Source: an uncultured Clostridia bacterium (GTDB lineage: Bacteria > Bacillota > Clostridia > Oscillospirales > Feifaniaceae). From it: DNA of 64,000 nucleotides. Below the pieces are notes generated by a model. The model saw only the letters and a program-made list of their open reading frames with translations. It was not told the DNA's origin and ran no database searches. Location: positions 124,001 through 188,000 of the forward strand of contig CALWCA010000004.1 of assembly GCA_944376235.1 (NCBI GenBank), read 5' to 3'. Each line of letters starts with the position of its first letter. Positions within the stretch are counted from its first letter, which is position 1. Shown here in pieces: positions 1 to 9,072 of the stretch. The position numbers and the translations under genes were made by a program.

Positions 1-184
1 GTACTACGCCAACCGCGAGGCGTCGCAGGGACGGGTCGACACGCTGCTGCTGCCGACGCAGGAGGAGTTTGTCTATCTGAGCTCCTCCATCGTGCGCGAC
101 GTGGCCTCCTACGGGGGCGACATCTCCGCCTTTGTGCCGCCTGTTATTTTAGAGCAGGTGGCCAAGGCCTATCGGAAGGGATAA
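1..184 (+). CDS. coaD: Pantetheine-phosphate adenylyltransferase, C-terminal end (partial)
   Basis: The reading frame is open from base 2 to a TAA at 182-184; the start lies outside the window. The 60 visible residues contain the FVYLSSSIVRDVASYGGD stretch followed by FVPPVI, which is the conserved C-terminal region of CoaD. This enzyme adenylylates 4'-phosphopantetheine to dephospho-CoA in the cytoplasm, the fourth step of CoA synthesis. The next gene begins about 40 bp downstream in the same direction and is probably co-transcribed. The call rests only on the tail of the protein, but the motif is distinctive. Confidence 0.85.
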   Translation, partial: YYANREASQGRVDTLLLPTQEEFVYLSSSIVRDVASYGGDISAFVPPVILEQVAKAYRKG

Positions 185-224
185 AAAAACACTCCCCCGA
201 CGGGGGAGCGGGGAGGAAGATATC

Positions 225-776
225 ATGAATTTAGAGGATCTGTTTGACCGGCTGCAGGAGCTGTTTGAGGAGTCCTGGCGCATGCCCCTGTCCAACGGCA
301 AGGCCGTGGTGGATGTGCTGGAGGCCACCGAGCTGGTGCGCGAGCTGCGCTCCAACCTGCCGGTGGAGCTGGAGCAGGCGCGGCGCATTGTGGAGGAGCG
401 AAAGGAGATTGTCACCACGGCGCGCCGCGAGGCCGAGGTGATGCTCAAAAACGCCGAGGAAAAGGCAAAATTCATGACGTCGCGCGAGGAAATCGTGGCG
501 GCGGCCAACCGCGAGGCCAATGAAATCCTGCTCGAGGCCAAGCGGCAGGCAAGCGAGGTGCTCAAGCAGGCCACCGAGCAGGCCACCGAGCAGCTCGAGC
601 TGGCCGGAAAGCAGGTGGCCGAGCAGGTGGCCGACACCAACGCGCGGGTCAAGGAGCTGCGCACCACCACCAACGAGTATGTCGAGCAGGTGCTGGCCAT
701 GGTCGACAAGAGCCTCAGCCAGGCTGTGGCCGATGTGAGGCAGGCGCAGCAGAATTTCAAGTCGGCGCGGCTGTAA
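225..776 (+). CDS. Coiled-coil protein of unknown function downstream of coaD
   Basis: This 183-residue protein begins at an ATG preceded by GGGGAGGAAG. It is almost wholly alpha-helical and charged, rich in Glu, Ala, Arg and Gln, with heptad-like repeats from about residue 45 to 150 (for example EQATEQATEQLELAGKQVAEQ). It has no signal peptide or membrane segment, so it is probably cytoplasmic. The composition resembles DivIVA-like or F0F1 subunit-b-like coiled coils, and automated pipelines may label it 'ATPase', but no ATP-binding motif is visible. It lies between coaD and a terminator, which suggests a short operon. I cannot assign a function. Confidence 0.75.
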   Translation: MNLEDLFDRLQELFEESWRMPLSNGKAVVDVLEATELVRELRSNLPVELEQARRIVEERKEIVTTARREAEVMLKNAEEKAKFMTSREEIVAAANREANEILLEAKRQASEVLKQATEQATEQLELAGKQVAEQVADTNARVKELRTTTNEYVEQVLAMVDKSLSQAVADVRQAQQNFKSARL

Positions 777-818
777 GAAATGAATATACATTAAAACAAG
801 AATAATTATTCATATTGA

Positions 819-850
819 AGAAAAGCGTCTTCGGGGAAGGCGCTTTTCTT
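819..850 (+). terminator. Rho-independent terminator after the coaD operon
   Basis: A 9-bp stem (AGAAAAGCG at 819-827 with CGCTTTTCT at 841-849) is followed by TTTTG. It lies 43 bases after the stop of the coiled-coil gene and ahead of the mraZ promoter, so it separates the two transcription units. Confidence 0.8.
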
Positions 851-885
851 TTGTGAAAAAAAGAGCTGCCGGGGTTATTTTCTTG

Positions 886-913
886 TTGCAATTTTCAAAA
901 TCTATGGTAAACT
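886..913 (+). promoter_or_regulatory. Probable promoter of the mraZ/dcw cluster
   Basis: TTGCAA (886-891), a 16-bp spacer and an extended -10 (TG at 905-906, TAAACT at 908-913). It lies just upstream of the MraZ-box repeats and 120 bp before mraZ. The hexamers are imperfect, but the spacing and the operator location support the call. Confidence 0.55.
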
Positions 914-922
914 GATGTCATA

Positions 923-962
923 GTGGAGTAAAAGGGAGTTAAAGGGAGCCAAGTGGGGATTT
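923..962 (+). promoter_or_regulatory. MraZ operator: four 10-bp direct repeats
   Basis: Four successive decamers can be read: GTGGAGTAAA (923-932), AGGGAGTTAA (933-942), AGGGAGCCAA (943-952) and GTGGGGATTT (953-962). MraZ proteins are known to bind clusters of about 10-bp-spaced GTGG/TGGG-type repeats in front of their own gene. The array begins about 10 bp after the -10 element, so bound MraZ would cover the start of transcription. Autorepression is inferred from this geometry. Confidence 0.75.
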
Positions 963-1034
963 TCCCAAAGGTATAAAAATACAAACGAATGTTCTTTTTC
1001 TCCATATCCGTTTTGCCGAAAGGGGGGACAAGCC

Positions 1035-1454
1035 GTGCTCATCGGTCAGGTACAACACAGCCTTGACGCCAAGGGAAGACTCATCATCCCGCAGAGGTTC
1101 CGCAGCGATTTGGGAGACCGGTTTGTCGCCACCAGAGGGCTTGACGGCTGCATTTCCCTCTATCCGATGGAGGAATGGGAGCGGCTGGCCCAGCAGATCC
1201 GGTCGGCGCCCATTGCGGAGGGGCGCACGATGCAGAGATATTTTTTCGGCTTTGCCGAGGAGCAGCAGCCCGATTCGCAGGGGCGCGTTTTGATTTCGGC
1301 CAAGCTGCGGCAAATTGCCGGGCTCCAAAAGGAAGTTGTGATTGTGGGCGTTGAGTCGCACGTGGAGGTCTGGGACGCGCAGGCCTGGGAGCGTGTGGAG
1401 GGCAGCGTGGAGGACGAGGATGTCATTGCGGCGCTGTCGCGCAGTGGATTCTAG
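1035..1454 (+). CDS. mraZ: Transcriptional regulator MraZ
   Basis: A 139-residue protein starting at GTG 1035 behind AAAGGGGGGA. The start MLIGQVQHSLDAKGRLIIP is the diagnostic N-terminus, and the two AbrB-like MraZ halves each carry a D-A/S-K/Q-GR element (DAKGR near residue 11, DSQGRVLIS near residue 80). MraZ forms ring-shaped oligomers that bind direct repeats and control the dcw cluster, and such repeats lie at 923-962. rsmH follows after 15 bp, so the two are co-transcribed. The length is normal for the family. Confidence 0.95.
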   Translation: MLIGQVQHSLDAKGRLIIPQRFRSDLGDRFVATRGLDGCISLYPMEEWERLAQQIRSAPIAEGRTMQRYFFGFAEEQQPDSQGRVLISAKLRQIAGLQKEVVIVGVESHVEVWDAQAWERVEGSVEDEDVIAALSRSGF

Positions 1455-1469
1455 CGGGGAGGCGGCGTC

Positions 1470-2462
1470 ATGACCCATGTTCCGGTGCTGCTGCACGAGG
1501 CGGTTGCGGCGCTTGACATCAAGCCGCAGGGCGTTTATGTCGACGGCACGATGGGCGGCGGCGGCCACAGCCTGGCCATTGCGCAGCGTCTGACGACGGG
1601 GCGGCTGATCTGTATTGACAAGGACGATTATGCCCATGAGCGCGCCCGCGAGACGCTTGCGCCGGTGGCGCAGCGCGTGAGCTTTGTGAAGGACGACTTT
1701 TGCAATCTTGCCGCGATTTTGGACAGGCTCGGGCAGCCCGCCATCGACGGGCTGCTGCTGGATTTGGGGGTCTCCTCCTTCCAGCTTGACGACGCCGCGC
1801 GCGGCTTTTCCTATACCAAGGAGGCGCCGCTCGACATGCGCATGGACAGGAGCGGCCCCGTCACGGCGGGGGACATTGTCAACGGCTGGGACGAGCGCGA
1901 GCTTGCCGACCTGCTCTTTCGCTATGGGGAGGAGCGCCATGCCAGGCGCATTGCGGCCGCCATTGTGCGGCACAGGCAGGAGCGCCCCATTGAGACCACG
2001 ACCCAGCTTGCCGAGCTGGTGGCGCAGGCCATGCCGGGCGCGGCGCGCAGAGAGGCGCAGCACCCCGCGCGGCGCACTTTTCAGGCGCTTCGCATCGAGG
2101 TCAACAACGAGCTGGGCATTTTGGACAAGACGCTGCGCGACGCGGCGGAGCGTCTTTCCCCGGGAGGCCGCATCGCGGTGATCACCTTTCACTCGCTGGA
2201 GGACCGCATCGTCAAGGAGACCTTTGCGTCGCTGGCGCAGGGGTGTACCTGTCCCAAGGATTTTCCCGTATGCGTATGCGGGAAAAAGCCGGTGGTGAAG
2301 CTGGTGGGCAGAAAGCCCGTCACGCCCTCGCCGCAGGAGATTGAGCAAAATCCCCGCAGCCGCAGCGCCAAGCTGCGTGTGGCGGAAAAACTGCCGGATG
2401 AGCGGCAGACATCAATACAAGAGGAAGGAAACGTATCGCATGCAAGAGCAGAGAAGGTATGA
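1470..2462 (+). CDS. rsmH: 16S rRNA (cytosine-1402-N4)-methyltransferase RsmH
   Basis: A 330-residue SAM-dependent methyltransferase (formerly MraW) that modifies C1402 in the decoding centre of the small ribosomal subunit. It begins MTHVPVLLHEAV, and the SAM-binding loop is YVDGTMGGGGHS at about residues 23-34. LLDLGVSSFQLD and the late ITFHSLEDRIVK motif are both typical. Its 3' end overlaps the ftsL start by 23 bp, suggesting translational coupling. The length and order (mraZ-rsmH-ftsL) are canonical. Confidence 0.97.
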   Translation: MTHVPVLLHEAVAALDIKPQGVYVDGTMGGGGHSLAIAQRLTTGRLICIDKDDYAHERARETLAPVAQRVSFVKDDFCNLAAILDRLGQPAIDGLLLDLGVSSFQLDDAARGFSYTKEAPLDMRMDRSGPVTAGDIVNGWDERELADLLFRYGEERHARRIAAAIVRHRQERPIETTTQLAELVAQAMPGAARREAQHPARRTFQALRIEVNNELGILDKTLRDAAERLSPGGRIAVITFHSLEDRIVKETFASLAQGCTCPKDFPVCVCGKKPVVKLVGRKPVTPSPQEIEQNPRSRSAKLRVAEKLPDERQTSIQEEGNVSHARAEKV

Positions 2463-2952
2463 GTCACAGTGGGGCAACGTCAGCACGGCCTATGACCTCT
2501 CGGCCTATGACGCCAGGACGACAAAGCGGGCCCGAAGCAGGGTGGTTTCCATCGTCCAAAAGCGCAGGAAACGCATGGCCCTGCGCAACATGCTCAAAAA
2601 CGTGCTGCTGTGCTGCTTTGGCGTGGCCATGCTGAGCGGAATCCTGATCAGCGCCACACAGCTCAACGAGCTCACGGCGAGGGCTTCCTCCCTCAAGAGC
2701 GAAAACGAGGAGCTGCTCAGCGAACAAAAACGCCTCATGGCGCTCTACGACATGCAGCTCGACCTTGCGGAAATCGAAAACATCGCCACCGAGCAGCTCT
2801 ATATGCAAAAGCTTGAGCAGGAGCAGATTGTCTATGTCCGTCTCACCGGCGACGACTATGCCACCGTGGTGGAGGAGCAGGACGGCCTGTTCTCCAGGGC
2901 CTTCGATGCGCTGCGCGGGGTTTCGCTGTATGTGGCCGAATGGGTTGAATAA
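2440..2952 (+). CDS. ftsL: Cell division protein FtsL-like
   Basis: A 170-residue single-pass protein. I chose ATG 2440, inside the end of rsmH, because GAGGAAGG lies 10 bp upstream and earlier in-frame Met codons are within rsmH coding sequence. A basic cytoplasmic N-terminus (to about residue 48) is followed by one membrane helix (VLLCCFGVAMLSGILISA) and a leucine-zipper-like coiled coil (LNELTARASSLKSENEELL). FtsL partners FtsQ/DivIB and FtsB/DivIC in the divisome and activates the FtsW-PBP pair. FtsL sequences diverge strongly, so the call leans on topology and position between rsmH and spoVD. Confidence 0.85.
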   Translation: MQEQRRYESQWGNVSTAYDLSAYDARTTKRARSRVVSIVQKRRKRMALRNMLKNVLLCCFGVAMLSGILISATQLNELTARASSLKSENEELLSEQKRLMALYDMQLDLAEIENIATEQLYMQKLEQEQIVYVRLTGDDYATVVEEQDGLFSRAFDALRGVSLYVAEWVE

Positions 2953-2963
2953 GGACTGCAGTG

Positions 2964-2996
2964 GTGGTGTGTTGCCCGTCCGGGGCGGCACACCAC
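2964..2996 (+). other. 14-bp intergenic hairpin between ftsL and spoVD
   Basis: Bases 2964-2977 pair with 2983-2996 (two G-T pairs) around a 5-base loop. No T-tract follows, so this is not a classical terminator. It may protect the mRNA 3' end or set different expression levels of ftsL and spoVD; that is speculation. A TATACT at 3054-3059 could be a weak -10 for a separate spoVD transcript, but no well-spaced -35 is visible. Confidence 0.6.
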
Positions 2997-3096
2997 ACGC
3001 CGCCTCTAGTGAGGGGAAATGGGAATTGCCTCATATTTTGCGGCGGGAAATACTATACTGAAGAGAAAAAGAGATGGGGAAAGGGGGATTTTTTCC

Positions 3097-5340
3097 TTGG
3101 AAAAAGCGTCGCTCGACTCGGCAACCAAACGCAGGATGCTGTTAATCCTGTTTGTTTTTTTGGCCGTTTGTTTCGTGGCAATCACGGCAAAGCTCTTTTA
3201 TGTGCAGATCGTGCAGCATGAGCTCTATCAGGCCAAGGCCATCGACCAGCAGGTCAGAGACACCACCGTGACGCCAAAGCGCGGCACCATTTACGACCGC
3301 AACATGAAGACGCTGGCCGTTTCGGCCTCGGCTGAGACCGTGTATATCGCGCCCAAGTCCATCAAGGACGACGAGCAGGCGGCTCTCATCGCCAGGGAGC
3401 TGTCGCGCATCCTGGGCGTCAGCGAGGAGAGCATCCTCAAAAAGACCCAGGCCGACAACTATTACGAAGTCATCAAGCGCCAGGTCGAAAAGGAGACGGC
3501 CGACCAGGTGCGCGAGTTCAAGCAGGAGTATGACCTTGCCGCCGTGGCGCTGGCGGAAGACTCCAAGCGCTATTACCCCTACGGCGCCTTCGCCTCCCAC
3601 ATCATCGGTTTTACCAATGTCGACGGCGAGGGCATCGAGGGCCTTGAGATGTATTACAACGACGTGCTGGTGGGCATGCCCGGGCGCATCATCACGGCCA
3701 AAAACGCCAGGGGCACCGACATGCCCTTCCGCTACGAGCAGTACATCGACGCCCAAAACGGCTACAACCTGGTGCTGACCATCGACGAGGCGGTGCAGCA
3801 CTTCGTGGAAAAGCAGCTCGAAAACGCGGTGGTGGAATACAATGTGCAAAACCGCGCTACCGCCATTGTCATGGACGTCAACACCGGGGCCATTTTGGCC
3901 ATGGCCACCAAGCCCGACTACGACCTCAACAACCCGCGCGAGATCACCGACCCCGAGCTTCTGGCCGAGCTGGAGGCGCTGGAGGGGGAGGAGTATTCAG
4001 AGCGCCAGATGGAGATCTGGCAGAGCATGTGGCGCAACAAGGCCATTGCAGACACCTATGAGCCGGGAAGCGTTTTCAAGATTATCACGGTCTCGATGGC
4101 GCTGGAAAAGGACGTGGTCTCGCTGCACGAGACCTTCAACTGCCCCGGCTACAAGGTGGTGGCCGGCACAAGGATTTCCTGCTGGAAGGCGGGGGGCCAC
4201 GGCACGCAGGACGTGCTGACCGGCCTGAAAAATTCCTGCAACCCCGTGTTTATGGAGCTGGGAGCCCGCATTGGCGGCGCCTCGTTTTACGACTATGCCG
4301 AGGCCTTCGGGCTGCTGGAGTCCACCGGCATCGACCTTTACGGCGAGGCCGAGGGCATCTTCTTTGACAGGGATACCATTGCAAACGGCGTGGTGGAGAC
4401 GGCGGTGGCCGCCTTCGGCCAGACCTTCAAGGTCACGCCCATCCAGATGATCACGGCCGTTTCGGCCTGCGTCAACGGCGGCTACCTCAACCAGCCCTAT
4501 CTGGTCAGCAAGATTGTCGACGACGAGGGCACCGTGGTGCAGGAGTTCGACCCCAGCGTCAAGCGGCAGGTCATCTCGGAGGAGACCTCCAAGACCGTGG
4601 CCTCCATGCTCGAGCAGGTGGTCGCCACCGGTACCGGAAAGAACGCCTACATCAAGGGCTACCGCATCGGCGGAAAGACGGGGACCTCGGAAAAGATTGA
4701 CGAGAAAAACGAAGAGGGCGTGGCCGACAAGCGTGTTTCGTCCTTTTGCGGCATCGCCCCCGCAGACGACCCCCAGATCGCCATTTTGATGCTCATGGAC
4801 GAGCCGGAGGTCGACCAGGTCACGGGCGGCCTCACCGCAGCGCCCACCGTGCGCAAGATGTTTGAAGACATCCTGCCCTACCTTGGCATTATGCCCCAGT
4901 ATACCGAAGAGGAGCTGGCCTCGCTCGAAAAGAGCGTGCCCGACGTGACCGGCATGTCTGTGGCCGACGCGCGCGAAAAGCTCAAGGACGCCGGCTTTGC
5001 CCCTTCGGTGATGGGCGACGGCCAGGAGGTGCTCGAGCAGGTGCCGCGAAGCGGGCAGAAGCTGGCCCAGGGCGGCAAGGTGATTCTCTATACCACCGAG
5101 CAGGAGACCTCTTCGCTCAAGGAGGTGCCGAGCGTGGCGGGCATGTCCTTCGCACAGGCTTCCAGCACGCTGGAGGCGGCCGGATTCAACATGAGCAGCG
5201 ACGGAAAGGATTTGACCGAAGACGAGGTCTATGCCACCACACAGTCGCCGGCGGCGGGAACGCTGGCCGAGGCGGGCAGCGTTGTGGAGGTGGATTTTGT
5301 GCATGAGTCCGAATCGGAATGGGTCAATGTGGAATACTGA
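3097..5340 (+). CDS. spoVD: Class B penicillin-binding protein with PASTA domains (SpoVD/FtsI)
   Basis: Peptidoglycan transpeptidase that crosslinks septal or spore-cortex wall, acting outside the membrane from one N-terminal anchor (LLILFVFLAVCFVAITA). I prefer TTG 3097: GGGGG lies 9 bp upstream and it gives a short basic N-terminus, while ATG 3019 has its purine run only 2 bp away. Visible motifs are the dimerization module (GTIYDRN), active-site SVFK (in YEPGSVFKI), SCN (LKNSCNPVF) and KTGT (GGKTGTSEK). Two PASTA repeats (VPDVTGMSVADA and VPSVAGMSFAQA) form the last 130 or so residues. PASTA tails are typical of SpoVD-like proteins. Whether it serves vegetative division or sporulation cannot be told; it is the only class B PBP in this cluster. 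Confidence 0.93.
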   Translation: MEKASLDSATKRRMLLILFVFLAVCFVAITAKLFYVQIVQHELYQAKAIDQQVRDTTVTPKRGTIYDRNMKTLAVSASAETVYIAPKSIKDDEQAALIARELSRILGVSEESILKKTQADNYYEVIKRQVEKETADQVREFKQEYDLAAVALAEDSKRYYPYGAFASHIIGFTNVDGEGIEGLEMYYNDVLVGMPGRIITAKNARGTDMPFRYEQYIDAQNGYNLVLTIDEAVQHFVEKQLENAVVEYNVQNRATAIVMDVNTGAILAMATKPDYDLNNPREITDPELLAELEALEGEEYSERQMEIWQSMWRNKAIADTYEPGSVFKIITVSMALEKDVVSLHETFNCPGYKVVAGTRISCWKAGGHGTQDVLTGLKNSCNPVFMELGARIGGASFYDYAEAFGLLESTGIDLYGEAEGIFFDRDTIANGVVETAVAAFGQTFKVTPIQMITAVSACVNGGYLNQPYLVSKIVDDEGTVVQEFDPSVKRQVISEETSKTVASMLEQVVATGTGKNAYIKGYRIGGKTGTSEKIDEKNEEGVADKRVSSFCGIAPADDPQIAILMLMDEPEVDQVTGGLTAAPTVRKMFEDILPYLGIMPQYTEEELASLEKSVPDVTGMSVADAREKLKDAGFAPSVMGDGQEVLEQVPRSGQKLAQGGKVILYTTEQETSSLKEVPSVAGMSFAQASSTLEAAGFNMSSDGKDLTEDEVYATTQSPAAGTLAEAGSVVEVDFVHESESEWVNVEY

Positions 5341-5392
5341 TGGAAAAGAAACGGGGAGGCAAAGGCGTCCCGCAAAATGTGGAGGATGAGGA

Positions 5393-6835
<1,443 letters not shown>

Positions 6836-6878
6836 GGGGCCTGCTGCGGCGGCGCCCCGGTGAAGGAGGAATCTTGGC

Positions 6879-7871
6879 ATGCAACTTACCGCCCTTGCGC
6901 CCTTTGTCTTCTCCGCGCTGCTGTGCATGGGCATCTCGCCGGTGCTCATCCCCTATCTGCACCGGCTAAAATTCGACCAGACCATCCGTGAAAACGGCCC
7001 CACCTGGCACAACGCCAAGGGCAAAACGCCCACCATGGGCGGCCTGGCCTTTGTGGCCGGCACCACGGCGGGCATCCTGCTGGGCGGCTTCGTCTGCTTA
7101 GGGCGCATCCCCACAAACGCCGTTTTGGTGCTGCTTTGCGCCCTCTCCTTTGGCTTTGTGGGCTTTGTCGACGATTATATCAAGGTGATCAAAAAGCGCA
7201 ACCTGGGGCTCACCCCGGCGCAAAAGCTGGTGCTTCAGGTGCTGGCGGCCGCCGCCTTCCTGTGGGCGGCGCGCATCGCGGGCTGGAGCTCCACGGCGCT
7301 TGCCATCCCCTTTTGGAACGTGAGCATCGAACTCTCGCTCTTTTACTATCCCGTCGCCGCCGTCATCGTCATCGGCACGGTCAACGCCGTCAACCTGACC
7401 GACGGGCTGGACGGCTTGGCCTCCTGCGTCACGCTGCCCGTGGCGCTGCTCTTTGCCGTGCTGGGCCGGCGCACGGGTGCGGGCGACCTCTTCGTGGCCT
7501 CCAGCGCCCTGATGGGCGGCGTGGCGGGCTTTCTGCCCAGCAACCTGCCCAAGGCCAAGGTCTTCATGGGCGACACCGGCGCCTTCTTCCTGGGCGGCGC
7601 CGTGGCGGCGCTGGCCTTTCTGGCCGGCATGCCGGTGCTGCTGGCCCTGTGCGGCATCGTCTATGTGCTGGAGGCTTTGTCGGACATTCTGCAGGTGGGC
7701 TATTTCAGGGCCACCGGCGGAAAACGCCTCTTTAAAATGGCGCCGCTCCACCACCACTTTGAGCTGTGCGGCCTGAGCGAGGGCCGCATCGACCTGCTCT
7801 TTACGCTGGTGTCGGCGGCCGGATGCCTGCTGGCCTATCTGGCATACGTCCGCTTCTTCCCCGTGTTGTAA
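6879..7871 (+). CDS. mraY: Phospho-N-acetylmuramoyl-pentapeptide transferase MraY
   Basis: A 330-residue polytopic membrane enzyme that transfers phospho-MurNAc-pentapeptide to undecaprenyl phosphate, forming lipid I. AAGGAGG precedes ATG 6879. Diagnostic stretches are KTPTMGGLAF (about residue 48), the acidic FVDDYIKV, NAVNLTDGLDGLA and FMGDTGAFFLGG, plus the late MAPLHHHFELCG. These carry the catalytic aspartates and the MraY-specific HHH segment. About ten hydrophobic segments are evident. Position and length are normal. Confidence 0.97.
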   Translation: MQLTALAPFVFSALLCMGISPVLIPYLHRLKFDQTIRENGPTWHNAKGKTPTMGGLAFVAGTTAGILLGGFVCLGRIPTNAVLVLLCALSFGFVGFVDDYIKVIKKRNLGLTPAQKLVLQVLAAAAFLWAARIAGWSSTALAIPFWNVSIELSLFYYPVAAVIVIGTVNAVNLTDGLDGLASCVTLPVALLFAVLGRRTGAGDLFVASSALMGGVAGFLPSNLPKAKVFMGDTGAFFLGGAVAALAFLAGMPVLLALCGIVYVLEALSDILQVGYFRATGGKRLFKMAPLHHHFELCGLSEGRIDLLFTLVSAAGCLLAYLAYVRFFPVL

Positions 7872-7929
7872 CAAGACGTATTTTGACGCAGACACTGCCA
7901 CGGCGCAGTGCGGAAACGGAGTCTTCGGA

Positions 7930-9060
7930 ATGATGAGCAGTCAATCGCGCGCGGCGGGGCGCATCCTCCCCTTAAAAACAAAGACGGCCGAAATGGATCT
8001 GCCCTTTTTCGTGCTGGTCATGCTGCTGGTCTCGATCGGCCTTGTGATGGTCTTTTCGGCCTCCAGCGCCAACGCCTACTACCGCTTCGGCGACAGCTAC
8101 TACTTTATCCGCTCCCAGCTGCTGTGGGCGGTGGTGGGCACCGTGGTCATGCTGCTCACGGCCAGGTTTCTCACGCCCAAGCTGCTGCAGATGTCGGTTT
8201 TGCCTGCCTTTGTGTTTTCCATCACCGCGCTGGTGTTGGTGCTCACGCCGCTCGGCACCGTGAGAAACGGCGCACAACGCTGGCTTTTTGGTTTCCAGCC
8301 CTCCGAGGTGGCAAAGCTGGCCATCATTTTGTGCATGTCGTGGCTGCTCTGCCGGCAGCGAAAGGAGATCCACACCTTCAAGGGCGGCCTGCTGCCCTGC
8401 GGCGCGCTGCTCATGCTCTTTTGCGGCCTGATTGCGCTGGAAAAGCACATCTCGGCCACCGTTTTGGTCTTTGCCATCGGCGCCGTGCTCATGTTCGTGG
8501 GCGGCGTGGACTGGCGCTGGTTTGTCGGCTTTGGCGCTGCGGGCGTGCTGTCGGTGCTGGGCATTATCTTTGTCAGCGACTACGCCATGGCCCGCGTCAG
8601 GGTCTGGCTCGACCCCTTCTCCGACCCCTTGGGCGACGGCTTTCAGACCATCCAGAGCCTCTATGCCATCGGCTCGGGCGGCCTGTTTGGCCTGGGAATC
8701 GGGAAAAGCCGTCAGAAATACCTCTATATCCCCGAGCCGCAAAACGACTTCATTTTCTCCATCGTCTGTGAGGAGCTGGGCTTTATCGGCGCCTGCATCA
8801 TCATTCTGCTCTTTGTTTTGCTCATCTGGCGCGGCTTTACCATCGCCTTCAAGGCGCCCGACCGCTTCTCTGCCTTCGTCGTGACCGGCATCACGGCCCA
8901 GGTGGCCATCCAGACCATTCTCAACATCGCCGTGGTGAGCAACCTCGTGCCAAACACCGGCATCTCGCTGCCCTTCTTCTCGGCGGGAGGCACCTCCCTG
9001 ATCATGCTGATGTTTGAAATGGGCATCGTGCTCAGCGTATCAAGACGGGCAAAGCTATAG
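7930..9060 (+). CDS. ftsW: SEDS peptidoglycan glycosyltransferase FtsW/SpoVE
   Basis: A 376-residue membrane protein of the SEDS family with about ten hydrophobic helices, polymerising glycan strands from lipid II together with a class B PBP, here probably the SpoVD-type protein. Typical segments are VFSASSANAY near the start, NGAQRWL, FQPSEVAKLA and the late ISLPFFSAGGTSLI. GGAG lies 8 bp before ATG 7930; ATG 7933 is an alternative. Between mraY and murG, Bacilli may carry spoVE while other bacteria have ftsW; sequence alone does not separate them. murG follows after 12 bp. Confidence 0.93.
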   Translation: MMSSQSRAAGRILPLKTKTAEMDLPFFVLVMLLVSIGLVMVFSASSANAYYRFGDSYYFIRSQLLWAVVGTVVMLLTARFLTPKLLQMSVLPAFVFSITALVLVLTPLGTVRNGAQRWLFGFQPSEVAKLAIILCMSWLLCRQRKEIHTFKGGLLPCGALLMLFCGLIALEKHISATVLVFAIGAVLMFVGGVDWRWFVGFGAAGVLSVLGIIFVSDYAMARVRVWLDPFSDPLGDGFQTIQSLYAIGSGGLFGLGIGKSRQKYLYIPEPQNDFIFSIVCEELGFIGACIIILLFVLLIWRGFTIAFKAPDRFSAFVVTGITAQVAIQTILNIAVVSNLVPNTGISLPFFSAGGTSLIMLMFEMGIVLSVSRRAKL

Positions 9061-9072
9061 GAGGGTGCGGAC

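Noticed and set aside
939-2348. 469-codon minus-strand open frame opposite mraZ/rsmH
   Set aside because: Shadow of two conserved genes and of the mraZ operator; no motifs.
7908-8771. 287-codon plus-strand ORF overlapping ftsW in another frame
   Set aside because: Frame-shifted shadow of ftsW; the SEDS membrane protein in frame 7930-9060 has all family motifs.
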